The notes beneath the pieces were generated by a model. The model saw only the letters and a program-made list of their open reading frames with translations, was not told the DNA's origin and made no database searches. Of a stretch of DNA of 64,000 nt, positions 6,460 to 16,053 are shown piece after piece. The stretch is taken from NCBI RefSeq assembly GCF_003231305.1, contig NZ_QKVM01000030.1, forward strand, positions 1 through 64,000. Reading direction: 5' to 3'. Source of the DNA: Pseudomonas sichuanensis (GTDB lineage: Bacteria; Pseudomonadota; Gammaproteobacteria; Pseudomonadales; Pseudomonadaceae). How positions within the stretch are numbered: the first letter of the stretch is position 1; the number at the start of each line of letters is the position of its first letter. The position numbers were made by a program, and so were the translations under genes.

Positions 6460-7869
6460 ATGAGTGACAGAATCCCCTTCCGAGTCATCGAGATTGCCCC
6501 CGCCGCCGTCAAAAAGAGCAAAAGCCAGCCGGACGGCGGCATTCACACCCGCAGCTTCAGCGGCTTCTACCGCAACCTGCGGATTACCTTTGCCGGCGCG
6601 CTGTTCCTGCTGTTCTTCGGCACCGCCTGGCTGCAGTGGGACGACCGCCAAGCGGTGTTGTGGGACCTGGCCGACAGCAAGTTCCACATCTTTGGCGCGA
6701 CGTTCTGGCCGCAGGATTTCATCCTGCTCTCGGCGCTGCTGATCATCTGCGCCTTCGGCCTGTTCGCCATCACCGTGTTCGCCGGCCGCGTGTGGTGTGG
6801 CTACAGTTGCCCGCAGAGCACCTGGACCTGGCTGTACATGTGGTGCGAAAAGGTCTGTGAAGGCGACCGCAACCAGCGCATCAAGCTGGCCGCCGCGCCC
6901 TGGGGGGTCAACAAGCTCGCCCGGCGTAGCCTCAAGCACAGCTTGTGGCTGGCCATCGGCCTGCTCACCGGGCTGACCTTCGTCGGCTACTTCACCCCGA
7001 TCCGCCCGCTGGCCGCCGAGCTGTTCAGCCTGGAGCTGGGCGGCGTGGCGCTGTTCTGGGTGCTGTTCTTCACCGCCGCCACCTACATCAACGCCGGCTG
7101 GCTGCGCGAGGCGGTGTGCATGCACATGTGCCCCTATGCGCGCTTCCAGGGTGTGATGTTCGACAAGGACACCCTGGCGGTGGCCTACGACCCCAGCCGT
7201 GGTGAAGCCCGTGGCCCGCGCAAGAAAGGCAGCATCCCCGGCGAGCAGGGCCTGGGCGACTGCATCGACTGCACCCTGTGCGTGCAGGTCTGCCCCACCG
7301 GCATCGATATCCGCGACGGCCTGCAGATGGGCTGCATCGGCTGTGCGGCGTGTATCGACGCTTGTGACGAGGTCATGGACAAGATGGGCTATGCCCGCGG
7401 CCTGATCGGCTATAAATCCGAGCACACCCTGCAAGGCGGCACCACCCAATGGCTGCGCCCGCGCCTGCTGGGCTACGCCGCAGCGCTGGTGGTGATGATC
7501 GGCGCGCTGGTCGTGGCCCTGCAACTGCGCCCCATGGTGTCGATGGACGTGATCAAGGACCGCGGCCTGTTCCGCGAGAACGCCCTGGGCCAGATCGAGA
7601 ACATCTACCTGCTCAAGATCATCAACAAGACCAGCGAGCCGCAGCACTATCGCCTGCGCCTGGTCGACGCCGACGGTTTCGAGCTGCACGGGCGCACCGA
7701 GTTCAGCATCGCCGCCGGCGAGATGAGCGAGCTGCCCGTGTCGGTGGCACTGCTGGCCGACCGCCCGAGCAGCAGCTCGCAGGAGCTGACTTTCGAGCTG
7801 CAGGACAGCGACCAGCCTGGGGTGCGCAGCATCGCCCAGAGCCGCTTCGTCGCGCCGATGAACCGCTGA
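6460..7869 (+). CDS. ccoG: CcoG (RdxA/FixG): copper-reducing factor for cbb3 oxidase assembly
   Basis: 469 residues, the family norm. It is a membrane-bound iron-sulfur protein that reduces Cu(II) for insertion into the CuB site of cytochrome cbb3 oxidase. Five hydrophobic spans are visible (for example GALFLLFFGTAWL and LLIICAFGLFAITVF). The motif CGYSCPQSTWTW and a second CMHMCPYARFQ are typical. Two 4Fe-4S clusters are CIDCTLCVQVCP and CIGCAACIDACD. A periplasmic Ig-like domain forms the last 120 residues. The usual partners ccoH, ccoI and ccoS are not next to it, and no Anr box was found in the 120 bases upstream. Confidence 0.93.
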   Translation: MSDRIPFRVIEIAPAAVKKSKSQPDGGIHTRSFSGFYRNLRITFAGALFLLFFGTAWLQWDDRQAVLWDLADSKFHIFGATFWPQDFILLSALLIICAFGLFAITVFAGRVWCGYSCPQSTWTWLYMWCEKVCEGDRNQRIKLAAAPWGVNKLARRSLKHSLWLAIGLLTGLTFVGYFTPIRPLAAELFSLELGGVALFWVLFFTAATYINAGWLREAVCMHMCPYARFQGVMFDKDTLAVAYDPSRGEARGPRKKGSIPGEQGLGDCIDCTLCVQVCPTGIDIRDGLQMGCIGCAACIDACDEVMDKMGYARGLIGYKSEHTLQGGTTQWLRPRLLGYAAALVVMIGALVVALQLRPMVSMDVIKDRGLFRENALGQIENIYLLKIINKTSEPQHYRLRLVDADGFELHGRTEFSIAAGEMSELPVSVALLADRPSSSSQELTFELQDSDQPGVRSIAQSRFVAPMNR

Positions 7870-7884
7870 TCCCTTACACTGCCC

Positions 7885-9318
7885 ATGACCTTGCCCGTGC
7901 AGAACACCATGAAACGCTATGAACGCTTCGCCGACGACATTGCCGAACTGATCCGCACCGGGGTGCTTGGCCCCGGCCAGCGGGTGCCCTCGGTACGCTA
8001 TGCCAGCCAGACCCACGGGGTCAGCCCGTCCACGGTGTTCCAGGCCTACTACCTGCTGGAACGCCGCGGCCTGATCCGCGCCCGGCCGCGTTCGGGCTAC
8101 TTCGTCAATGCCCATGCCCCGCGCCCGTTCAACGAACCACAGGTGCAGACGCAGGCCACCGAGTCCACCGATGTGGACGTCAGCGGCCTGGTGTTCTCGA
8201 TCCTCGACTCGATCAAGGACCCGCACACCGTGCCGTTCGGCTCGGCCTTCCCCAGCCCGGCGCTGTTCCCCCTGCAACGCCTGTCCCGCTCCCTGGCCAG
8301 CGCCAGCCGGGCCATGGACCCGCGCATGGTGGTCACCGACCTGTCGCCGGGCAACCCGCAACTGCGCCGGCAGATCGCCCTGCGCTACATGGTCGGCGGG
8401 CTGATGCTGCCGATGGAGGAACTGCTGATCACCAACGGCGCGCTGGAGGCACTCAACCTGTGCCTGCAGGCCGTGACCCAGCCGGGCGACCTGGTGGCCA
8501 TCGAGGCACCGGCCTTCTATGCCTGCCTGCAGGTGCTCGAACGCCTCAAGCTCAAGGCCGTGGAAATCCCGGTACACCCGCGCGAAGGCATGGACCTGGC
8601 GGTGCTGGCACAAACCCTGGACAAGCATCCGGTCAAAGCCGTGTGGTGCATGACCAACTTCCAGAACCCGGTGGGCGCGAGCATGCCCGAGGCGAAGAAG
8701 CAGGAGCTGGTCGAACTGCTGCGCCGCCACCAGGTGCCGCTGATCGAAGACGACGTCTACGCCGAGCTGTACTACGCGCAACAGGCGCCCAAGCCGGCCA
8801 AGGCCTTCGACACCGAAGGCCTGGTGATGCACTGCGGCTCGTTCGCCAAGAGCCTGGCCCCGGGCTACCGCATCGGCTGGGTAGCCGCCGGGCGCTTCGC
8901 GCAGAAGATCGAGCGGCTCAAGCTGATGACCTCGCTGTGCGCCTCGATGCCGGCCCAGGCGGCGATCGCCGATTACCTGCAGCACGGCGGCTACGACCGC
9001 CACCTGCGCAAGTTGCGTTACGCCCTGGAGGGCCAGCAGGTCAACATGCTGGCAGCCATCGCTCGCCACTTCCCGGCCCAGACCCAGGTCAGCCACCCCT
9101 CCGGCGGCTACTTCCTGTGGCTGGAACTGCCCGAGCAGATGGACGCGCTCAAGCTGTTCCACATGGCGCTGGCGCAAGGCATCAGCATCGCACCGGGGCC
9201 GATCTTCTCGCCGACCCGGCGCTTTGGCAACTGCATCCGCCTGAACTACGGCAGCCCCTGGGGCGACGGCGCCGAACAGGCCATGGAGACCCTCGGGCGC
9301 ATCGTGCGCTCGTTCTAG
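7885..9318 (+). CDS. MocR-type regulator (GntR HTH fused to aminotransferase fold)
   Basis: 477 residues. Residues about 5-75 form a GntR winged helix (VPSVRYASQTHGVSPSTVFQAYYLLERRGL). The rest is a class I aminotransferase-like domain whose PLP lysine lies in HCGSFAKSLAPGYRIGW. MocR proteins use PLP and amino-acid-like ligands to control transcription, often of vitamin B6, GABA or taurine genes. Which gene this one controls cannot be read from the sequence. It lies 15 bases after ccoG, so it may be read through from it. ATG 7909 (MKRYERF) is an alternative start. Confidence 0.85.
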   Translation: MTLPVQNTMKRYERFADDIAELIRTGVLGPGQRVPSVRYASQTHGVSPSTVFQAYYLLERRGLIRARPRSGYFVNAHAPRPFNEPQVQTQATESTDVDVSGLVFSILDSIKDPHTVPFGSAFPSPALFPLQRLSRSLASASRAMDPRMVVTDLSPGNPQLRRQIALRYMVGGLMLPMEELLITNGALEALNLCLQAVTQPGDLVAIEAPAFYACLQVLERLKLKAVEIPVHPREGMDLAVLAQTLDKHPVKAVWCMTNFQNPVGASMPEAKKQELVELLRRHQVPLIEDDVYAELYYAQQAPKPAKAFDTEGLVMHCGSFAKSLAPGYRIGWVAAGRFAQKIERLKLMTSLCASMPAQAAIADYLQHGGYDRHLRKLRYALEGQQVNMLAAIARHFPAQTQVSHPSGGYFLWLELPEQMDALKLFHMALAQGISIAPGPIFSPTRRFGNCIRLNYGSPWGDGAEQAMETLGRIVRSF

Positions 9319-9372
9319 CGGCGCGCGGGCCGGCAGGCTACAGTGGCGCCAAGCCCGACGCTGGACACCTGC

Positions 9373-11436
9373 ATGCCCGACCGCAATCTGCCCGCCCTGC
9401 AGCGAGAGCTGCAGGCGCTACGCCAACGCAACGCCGAACTGGAGGCGCGCCTCGAGCAGCAGGCGCACGCCGATGACGATCTGTACCGCTTCCTGTTCGA
9501 CACCATGGACGAAGGCTTCTGCGTCATCGAGTTCTTCGATGGCCCGCACGGCCCGCTCAGCGACTACGTGCATATCCTCGCCAACGCTGCCTACGCCCGC
9601 CATGCCGGCATCCCCAACGTGGTCGGGCAGAAGCTGCGCGAGATGGTGCCGGACGAAGCCGATGACTGGGTCGCCCGCTACGGCGAGGTGCTGCGCACCG
9701 GCCAACCCTTGCAGTTCGAGCAGGAACTGGTCGCCACCGGGCATGTGCTGTCGGTGACCACCTTCCGCATCGAACCTGCCGAGAAACGCCAGGTGGCAGT
9801 GCTGTTCAAGGACGTGACCGAGCGCCGCCGCGCCGAGGATGCCCTGCAGCAGCTCAATGAACATCTCGAACAACGGGTCAGCGCGGCCCTGGCCGAACGC
9901 GGGCTGTTCGCCGGGCTGGTCGAGCGCAGCGTGGCCAACGTGCATGTGCTTGATACCGACCTGCGCTGGCTGGCCATCAACCAGCAGGCCCAGCGGGATT
10001 TTCAACGCCTGTTCGGCAGTACGCCGCAGGTGGGTGACAGCCTGCCGGAGTTGATGCGCGAGCACCCCGATAGCCTGGCCGAAAACCTGCGCCTGTGGCA
10101 GCGTGCCCTGGCCGGGGAAACCTACGTGCAGACCGCCGCCTTCCCTGACGGCACGAAGACGAATTACTTCGAGCTGCGCTTCAGTCCAATGTGCACCCCC
10201 TCGGGCAACATCATCGGTGCCAACCTGTTTGCCTACAACGTCACTGAGCGGGTATCCGAACAGCAGAAACTGCTCAGGGCCGAGGAGGCCCTGCGCCAGG
10301 CACAGAAAATGGAAGCGGTGGGCCAGCTCACCGGCGGTATCGCCCACGACTTCAACAACCTCCTGGGTGGCATCCTCGGCGCTCAGGAACTGGTGCGCCA
10401 GCGCCTGGAACAATCACGCCCGGAAGACATCCCCGGCCTGCTCGACACCGCCAGCAATTCGGCCCGCAGCGCGGCGGCGCTGGTCCATCGCCTGCTGGCG
10501 TTCTCCCGGCGCCAGACCCTGTTGCCCCAGGCGACTGCGGTGGGTGCCCTGGTGCAGACGATGGAAGAACTGATCCGTCGCAGCGTCGGCCCGGCCATCC
10601 GGCTCAGTGTCCACTGTGCCGATGACTTGTGGCCCTCTTTCATCGACCCGCCGCAGTTGGAGAGCGCCCTGCTCAACCTGTGCATCAACGCCCGCGACGC
10701 CCTGCCCGCCGGCGGCCTGATCGACATTCACTGCACCAACCAGCTACTCGACGAGGAGCGTGCCGCCCTGCTCGACCTGCCCGCTGGCGAGTACCTGTGC
10801 CTGAGCGTGCGCGACAACGGCCGCGGCATGCCCCTGGAGGTGGCGGAGCGCGCCATCGACCCGTTCTTCACCACCAAACCGCTGGGCCAGGGTACCGGGC
10901 TCGGGCTGTCCATGGCTTACGGTTTCGTGCGCCAGTCTGGTGGTCAACTGCTGATCCACTCGAAACCCGGGGCGGGCACACGGGTCGAGCTCTACCTGCC
11001 ACGGCATCTCGAAGCCCCCATGGCGAGGCAGCCGTCAGCGAGGCCTGACGACAGGGCTCACCACCACGCTGCGCAGATCCTGCTGGTCGAGGACCAGGCC
11101 GCCTTGCGCCTGGTGATCGGCGAAGTGCTCGAAGAGTTCGGCCATCAGGTGCACAGCGTGGAAAATGGTGCGCAAGCCCTCGAGGCCATGGCGCACGGGC
11201 TCTTGCCGGACTTGCTGATCAGCGACATCGGCCTGCCCGGAGGCCTCAACGGCCGCCAGGTAGCCGAGGCGTGCCGTGCCCGGCATGCGGGCCTGCCGGT
11301 ACTGTTCATCACCGGTTACGACGAAAGCGCGGCGCACAGCGACGGCGTGCTGCCGCCACGTACGGCGGTGCTGCTCAAGCCGTTCGAACTCGGCGACATC
11401 GCCGACAAAGTGGCCGAACTGCTCGCACTCGGCTGA
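9373..11436 (+). CDS. PAS-domain hybrid sensor histidine kinase/response regulator
   Basis: About 687 residues with no membrane segment, so it is probably a cytoplasmic sensor. A short coiled coil (ALQRELQALRQRNAELEARL) leads to a PAS domain (about 30-150), a coiled linker, a second PAS (about 175-300), then a HisKA of the GGIAHDFNNLLGG type. The ATPase has DNGRGMP and GTGLGLSMAYGF. A C-terminal receiver carries the acceptor Asp in ISDIGLPG. It stands alone with no separate regulator beside it. The signal is unknown. ATG 9373 (MPDRNLP) was preferred to GTG 9343, which lies in the space after the MocR gene. Confidence 0.85.
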   Translation: MPDRNLPALQRELQALRQRNAELEARLEQQAHADDDLYRFLFDTMDEGFCVIEFFDGPHGPLSDYVHILANAAYARHAGIPNVVGQKLREMVPDEADDWVARYGEVLRTGQPLQFEQELVATGHVLSVTTFRIEPAEKRQVAVLFKDVTERRRAEDALQQLNEHLEQRVSAALAERGLFAGLVERSVANVHVLDTDLRWLAINQQAQRDFQRLFGSTPQVGDSLPELMREHPDSLAENLRLWQRALAGETYVQTAAFPDGTKTNYFELRFSPMCTPSGNIIGANLFAYNVTERVSEQQKLLRAEEALRQAQKMEAVGQLTGGIAHDFNNLLGGILGAQELVRQRLEQSRPEDIPGLLDTASNSARSAAALVHRLLAFSRRQTLLPQATAVGALVQTMEELIRRSVGPAIRLSVHCADDLWPSFIDPPQLESALLNLCINARDALPAGGLIDIHCTNQLLDEERAALLDLPAGEYLCLSVRDNGRGMPLEVAERAIDPFFTTKPLGQGTGLGLSMAYGFVRQSGGQLLIHSKPGAGTRVELYLPRHLEAPMARQPSARPDDRAHHHAAQILLVEDQAALRLVIGEVLEEFGHQVHSVENGAQALEAMAHGLLPDLLISDIGLPGGLNGRQVAEACRARHAGLPVLFITGYDESAAHSDGVLPPRTAVLLKPFELGDIADKVAELLALG

Positions 11437-11437
11437 C

Positions 11438-12184
11438 TCAGCGCCCACCGCCCAGGTCGATGAAGCTGCCGGTTGAGTAGGACGCTTTGTCCGACAGCAA
11501 CCACAGGATCGCCTCGGCGACTTCCTCTGGGCGACCACCACGCCCCATCGGCAGGCCGGGCTCGAGCTTGGCGACCCGGTCCGGATCACCGCTCAGGGCG
11601 TGGAAACCGGTATGGATGTAGCCGGGGCGCACACCATTGACCCGCACCCCCTCGCCGGCCACTTCCTTGGCCAGGCCGACCGTGAAGGTGTCCAGCGCGC
11701 CCTTGGACGCGGCGTAGTCGACGTATTCGTTGGGCGACCCCAGGCGCGCGGCCACCGACGACACATTGACGATCGCCCCGCCCTGCCCGCCGTGGCGACG
11801 CGACATGCGCAGCAGCGCGTGCTTGGCGCACAGCATCGGCCCGACCACGTTGGTTTTCATCATCTTGAGCAGGCGGAACTCGGACATGGCCTCGACCCGG
11901 CTCTGCTGACCGATGGTGCCGGCGTTGTTGACCAGTGCGGTGACCGGGCCGAGTTCATGGTCGACACGCAGGAACAGTTGCGCCACTTCGTCCTCGACAC
12001 TGGCATCGGCGCGCACAGCAATGGCGCTGGCGCCCAGTTCGCGAACCTGCGCCAGCACCGTTTCGGCGGCCTGGTCGTCGGCGTGGTAGTTGATGCAGAT
12101 ACGGTAACCCTGGTGCGCCGCCAGCAACGCGGTGGCGGCGCCAATGCCCCGGCTGGCGCCGGTGATGACGATGACCTTGTCCAT
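11438..12184 (-). CDS. SDR-family NAD(P)-dependent oxidoreductase
   Basis: 248 residues, a classical short-chain dehydrogenase. The cofactor motif is TGASRGIG at residues 8-15, the stabilising NNAG follows in the middle, and the catalytic Ser (NVSSVAA) precedes YAASK. The closing segment ASYSTGSFIDLGGGR is also typical. The substrate cannot be deduced. It resembles the YgfF/glucose-dehydrogenase-like group. It converges on the hybrid kinase gene, whose stop lies 1-2 bases from its own, and it has no operon partner. Confidence 0.85.
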   Translation of the reverse strand: MDKVIVITGASRGIGAATALLAAHQGYRICINYHADDQAAETVLAQVRELGASAIAVRADASVEDEVAQLFLRVDHELGPVTALVNNAGTIGQQSRVEAMSEFRLLKMMKTNVVGPMLCAKHALLRMSRRHGGQGGAIVNVSSVAARLGSPNEYVDYAASKGALDTFTVGLAKEVAGEGVRVNGVRPGYIHTGFHALSGDPDRVAKLEPGLPMGRGGRPEEVAEAILWLLSDKASYSTGSFIDLGGGR

Positions 12185-12267
12185 GAATCTGTCCGGATGA
12201 TTGGAAAAGGCCTACGAGATTAGGGGAAAAGCGTTGAGCGGAGCAATGGTGATGGCGTGGGGGCGGA

Positions 12268-12296
12268 CAGGTGCAGGGCGCTGCAAATTCATCGCC
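12268..12296. repeat. 29-bp repeat, copy 1
   Basis: CAGGTGCAGGGCGCTGCAAA and the following TTCATCGCC are identical to 58274-58302. It lies in the space between the SDR gene and ppnN. The sequence contains GCAGGGCGCTGC, a short imperfect palindrome, and is probably a dispersed intergenic repeat of this genome. Confidence 0.6.
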
Positions 12297-12413
12297 ATGC
12301 ACCCAATGCCCATTCACCAGACCAGCTTTTTCAAAGCCCCCCTCGTTACCCCGCACATTTGCTTGTATGGTGTTGTCCAAGAAGGATGTTTTACCCGCAC
12401 AGGAACGACTTAG

Positions 12414-13787
12414 ATGCCCCAACGCAATGTCATCAACGCCTCCGTCAGCCCCAAAGGCAGCCTGGAGACCCTGTCGCAACGTGAAGTCCAGCAACTGAGC
12501 GAAGTCGGTACCGGCAGCCTCTACACCCTGTTCCGCCAGTGCGCCCTGGCAATCCTCAATACCGGCGCCCATGTCGACAATGCCAAGACCATCCTCGAGG
12601 CCTACAAGGACTTCGAGGTGCGCATTCATCAGCAGGACCGCGGCGTGCGCCTCGAGCTGCTCAACGCCCCGGCCGATGCCTTCGTCGATGGCGAGATGAT
12701 CGCCAGCACCCGCGAAATGCTGTTCAGCGCCCTGCGCGACATCGTCTACACCGAAAGCGAACTGGCCAGCCAGCGCATCGACCTGGAGAGCTCCCAAGGC
12801 CTCACCGACTACGTCTTCCACCTGCTGCGCAACGCGCGCACCCTGCGCCCGGGCGTCGAGCCGAAAATGGTCGTGTGCTGGGGCGGCCACTCGATCAGCA
12901 GCGAGGAATACCAGTACACCAAGAAGGTCGGCCACGAGCTGGGCCTGCGCAAGCTGGACATCTGCACCGGCTGCGGCCCGGGCGTGATGAAAGGCCCGAT
13001 GAAAGGCGCCACCATCGCCCACGCCAAGCAACGCATGCACGGCAGCCGTTACCTGGGCCTGACCGAACCGGGCATCATCGCCGCCGAGGCACCCAACCCG
13101 ATCGTCAACGAGCTGGTGATCCTGCCGGACATCGAGAAACGTCTTGAAGCCTTCGTCCGCGTCGGCCACGGCATCATCATCTTCCCCGGCGGCGCCGGCA
13201 CCGCCGAGGAGTTCCTCTACCTGCTCGGCATCCTCATGCACCCGGACAACCACGAGCTGCCCTTCCCGGTCATCCTCACCGGGCCGCGCAGCGCCGAGGC
13301 GTTCCTGCTGCAACTGCACGCCTTCGTCGGCGCCACCCTCGGCGAAGCCGCGCAACGCCACTACCAGATCATCATCGACGACCCGGCCGAGGTGGCCCGG
13401 CAGATGGTCGAAGGGCTCAAGGCGGTCAAGCAGTTCCGCCGCGAGCGCAACGATGCGTTCCACTTCAACTGGCTGCTGAAGATCGCCGAAGGCTTCCAGC
13501 ACCCGTTCGACCCCACCCATGAAAACATGGCCAACCTGGCCCTGCGCCGCGACCTGCCGCCCCATGAACTGGCCGCCAACCTGCGCCGGGCCTTCTCCGG
13601 CATCGTCGCCGGCAACGTCAAGGACAAAGGCATCCGCCTGATCGAAGAACACGGGCCGTACCAGATCCGCGGCGACGCGGCGATCCTCGACCCGCTGGGC
13701 CGCCTGCTGCAGGCGTTCGTCGATCAGCACCGGATGAAACTGCCGGGCGGCGCGGCCTATGTGCCGTGCTACCAGGTGGTGAGCTGA
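12414..13787 (+). CDS. ppnN: Pyrimidine/purine nucleotide 5'-monophosphate nucleosidase (LOG family)
   Basis: 457 residues. It hydrolyses nucleoside monophosphates to base and ribose 5-phosphate, and in E. coli it is tuned by (p)ppGpp. The PpnN/YgdH-specific N-terminal region is followed by the Rossmann-like LOG domain with ICTGCGPGVMKGPMKGA and the family signature FPGGAGTAEEF. The length equals E. coli YgdH, distinguishing it from short cytokinin-activating LOG proteins. The start ATG 12414 follows AGGAACGACTTAG. It is a single gene with a GC hairpin after it. Confidence 0.9.
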   Translation: MPQRNVINASVSPKGSLETLSQREVQQLSEVGTGSLYTLFRQCALAILNTGAHVDNAKTILEAYKDFEVRIHQQDRGVRLELLNAPADAFVDGEMIASTREMLFSALRDIVYTESELASQRIDLESSQGLTDYVFHLLRNARTLRPGVEPKMVVCWGGHSISSEEYQYTKKVGHELGLRKLDICTGCGPGVMKGPMKGATIAHAKQRMHGSRYLGLTEPGIIAAEAPNPIVNELVILPDIEKRLEAFVRVGHGIIIFPGGAGTAEEFLYLLGILMHPDNHELPFPVILTGPRSAEAFLLQLHAFVGATLGEAAQRHYQIIIDDPAEVARQMVEGLKAVKQFRRERNDAFHFNWLLKIAEGFQHPFDPTHENMANLALRRDLPPHELAANLRRAFSGIVAGNVKDKGIRLIEEHGPYQIRGDAAILDPLGRLLQAFVDQHRMKLPGGAAYVPCYQVVS

Positions 13788-13795
13788 ACAACCCC

Positions 13796-13815
13796 GGGGC
13801 CGCGCAAGCGGCCCC
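13796..13815 (+). terminator. Hairpin after ppnN
   Basis: GGGGCCGC-GCAA-GCGGCCCC is a perfect 8-bp stem with a GNRA tetraloop, 8 bases after the ppnN stop. No T-run follows. Confidence 0.5.
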
Positions 13816-13920
13816 GACTGCATTCGGGCCAGGTTCCCTGGCGCAGATGAATTTTTCTTAAATCGCCGTTTGTCTATTCTTTGGCACAATCAGTCATCCC
13901 CTTTGCGCCCAGGAACCCGC

Positions 13921-14601
13921 ATGCCACGCGTACTGACCATTGAAGACGACGCCGTCACCGGCCAGGAAATCGTCGCCGAACTCTCCAGCCATGGCCTTGA
14001 CGTGGACTGGGCCGACAATGGCCGCGAGGGCCTGGCCAAAGCCATTGCCGGCGGCTACGACCTGATCACCCTGGACCGCATGCTGCCGGAGGTGGACGGC
14101 CTGACCATCGTCACAACCCTGCGCAACCTGAAGATCGCCACCCCCATCCTGATGATCAGCGCCCTGTCCGATGTCGACGAACGGGTGCGCGGCCTGCGTG
14201 CCGGCGGCGACGACTACCTGACCAAGCCCTTCGCCTCCGACGAGATGGCCGCCCGGGTCGAAGTGCTGCTGCGCCGCAACAGCACGCCCATGACCCAGAC
14301 CCGCCTGACGGTGGCCGACCTGGAGCTGGACCTGATCAGCCACGAAGCGCGCCGCGGCGAGCAGGCGCTGAACCTGCTGCCCACCGAATACAAGCTGCTG
14401 GAATACCTGATGCGCCACGCCGGCCAGGTGATCACCCGGATGATGATCTTCGAGGAGGTCTGGGGTTACCACTTCGACCCGGGGACCAACCTGATCGACG
14501 TGCACATCGGCCGCCTGCGCAAGAAGATCGACTCCCCCGGCCAGACCCCGCTGATCCGTACCGTGCGGGGCTCCGGCTATGCCATTGCCGAACCCGTCTA
14601 A
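13921..14601 (+). CDS. OmpR-family response regulator
   Basis: 226 residues from ATG 13921 (MPRVLTIEDD). An upstream in-frame extension to 13870 has no support. The receiver has EDD at the acidic pocket, the acceptor Asp52 in LDRMLP and the Lys in TKPFA. The C-terminal winged helix (LLPTEYKLLEYLMRHAGQVITR through VRGSGYAI) is OmpR/PhoB type. Its last 23 bases overlap the kinase gene, which indicates translational coupling. The pair resembles regulators of membrane or metal stress, but the signal is not identifiable. Confidence 0.9.
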   Translation: MPRVLTIEDDAVTGQEIVAELSSHGLDVDWADNGREGLAKAIAGGYDLITLDRMLPEVDGLTIVTTLRNLKIATPILMISALSDVDERVRGLRAGGDDYLTKPFASDEMAARVEVLLRRNSTPMTQTRLTVADLELDLISHEARRGEQALNLLPTEYKLLEYLMRHAGQVITRMMIFEEVWGYHFDPGTNLIDVHIGRLRKKIDSPGQTPLIRTVRGSGYAIAEPV

Positions 14602-15970
14602 GGGCTGGAGCTCGTCGACCAGCCGCCTGCTGGCGCTGTACAGCTTCCTCTTCGTGGCCTGGAGCAGCATCCTCATGGGGGTGCTGTACTTCGAGGTCTC
14701 CAGCTACCTGAACAAACTCACCCGCCACTCGATGATGCAGCGCCAGCACCTGTTCGCCCACATGAGCGGCAAGCAGCTGGACGACGCGCTGATCGCAAGC
14801 CAGGCCTTCGAGGAACGCAGCTTCGACGCCTACGGCCTGTTCGACCCGCAACTCAACCCGATCGGCGGGCGCATCCGCAGCATCCCGCCGGAGCTGGGCC
14901 TGGACGGCAAGATCCATGAGCTCAAGCGCTGCCTCGACGCCGATGACCCACACCTGCCGCGCGACAGCTGCGACGCCGTGGCGATCCGCGTGCAGGACGG
15001 CCGCTGGCTGGTGCTGGTGCGCGACAACGGCTCGCTGTTCGTGGTCACCCGGATCATCCTGCATGCGCTGCTGTGGGGCATCTCGCTGACCCTGATCCCG
15101 GGCTTTGCCGGCTGGTACCTGCTGCGCCGCCGCCCGCTCAAGCGCATCCGCGCGATCCAGGCCCAGGCCGATCTGATCGTGGCCGGCGACCTGACCCACC
15201 GCCTGCCCCTGTCAGCCCGCCGCGACGAACTGGACATGCTGGCCGCCATCGTCAACGCCATGCTCGACCGCATCGAGCGCTTGATGCATGAAGTGAAAGG
15301 CGTGTGCGACAACATCGCCCACGACCTGCGCACCCCGCTGACACGTCTGCGCGCCCAGCTCTATCGCATCCGCCAGCAGAGCGGCGCCGGCTCGCCCGAG
15401 GGGGAAGCGCTGGACCAGGCGATCGGTGAGACCGACACCCTGATGGCGCGTTTTCGCGGCTTGCTGCGCATCAGCGAACTGGAAGACCGCCAGCGCCGCG
15501 CCGGCTTCGTCCAGCTCGACCCGCACGCGCTGCTGGTGGAGCTGCACGATTTCTACCTGCCACTGGCCGAAGACGGCGGCATTCGCCTGAGCCTTGAGCA
15601 ACCCGCGCAGCTGGCTGCGCTGCATGGCGACCGCGAATTGCTGTTCGAGGCCCTGGCCAACCTGGTGGGCAACGCCATCAAGTTCACCCCTGAAGGCGGC
15701 GCGGTGCGCATTGCTGCGAGCCAGGATGAACAGGGTGTGCATATCGCCGTCGAGGACAGTGGCCCCGGCATCCCTGCGGATGAACGCGAGGCTGTGCTCA
15801 AACGCTTCTACCGCAGCGAGGAAGGCCACCGCCACGCGGGCTTCGGCCTGGGGCTGTCAATCGTCGCAGCGATCGTCGATCTGCATGGGTTTGGCTTGCA
15901 AGTGGATGCCAGCCCCTTGGGCGGTGCCAGGTTGGTGCTGCATTGCCCGTTGGCGGGGCCTGCGAAATAG
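14579..15970 (+). CDS. Sensor histidine kinase paired with the preceding regulator
   Basis: 463 residues. TM1 (LLALYSFLFVAWSSILMGVLYF) and TM2 (IILHALLWGISLTLIPGFAG) enclose a periplasmic sensor of about 115 residues. A HAMP linker (PLKRIRAIQAQADLIVAGDL) follows, then HisKA with the phospho-His in DNIAHDLRTPLTRLR. The ATPase shows ANLVGNAIKF, DSGPGIP and GFGLGLSIV. It overlaps the response regulator gene by 23 bases, so the two form an operon. Confidence 0.9.
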   Translation: MPLPNPSKGWSSSTSRLLALYSFLFVAWSSILMGVLYFEVSSYLNKLTRHSMMQRQHLFAHMSGKQLDDALIASQAFEERSFDAYGLFDPQLNPIGGRIRSIPPELGLDGKIHELKRCLDADDPHLPRDSCDAVAIRVQDGRWLVLVRDNGSLFVVTRIILHALLWGISLTLIPGFAGWYLLRRRPLKRIRAIQAQADLIVAGDLTHRLPLSARRDELDMLAAIVNAMLDRIERLMHEVKGVCDNIAHDLRTPLTRLRAQLYRIRQQSGAGSPEGEALDQAIGETDTLMARFRGLLRISELEDRQRRAGFVQLDPHALLVELHDFYLPLAEDGGIRLSLEQPAQLAALHGDRELLFEALANLVGNAIKFTPEGGAVRIAASQDEQGVHIAVEDSGPGIPADEREAVLKRFYRSEEGHRHAGFGLGLSIVAAIVDLHGFGLQVDASPLGGARLVLHCPLAGPAK

Positions 15971-16026
15971 CGCCGCTGCTCAGTGTGAGCTGACTTTTGA
16001 CTTAAGACCGGATCGGGATCGGGTTC

Positions 16027-16053
16027 AGGCTCTCGGGATTTCCTGGAGAGCCT
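16027..16053. terminator. Hairpin between the kinase gene and arfB
   Basis: AGGCTCTC and GAGAGCCT form an 8-bp stem with an 11-base loop in the space between two converging genes. The right arm reaches into the arfB stop codon. Confidence 0.4.

Noticed and set aside
6376..9177. 933-residue minus-strand frame opposite ccoG and the MocR gene
   Set aside because: It crosses two well-supported genes on the other strand and has the low-complexity composition of an antisense frame.
13796..13815. Possible attenuator or riboswitch before the two-component genes
   Set aside because: Only a simple GC hairpin is present, best explained as the end of ppnN. No known aptamer pattern was seen.
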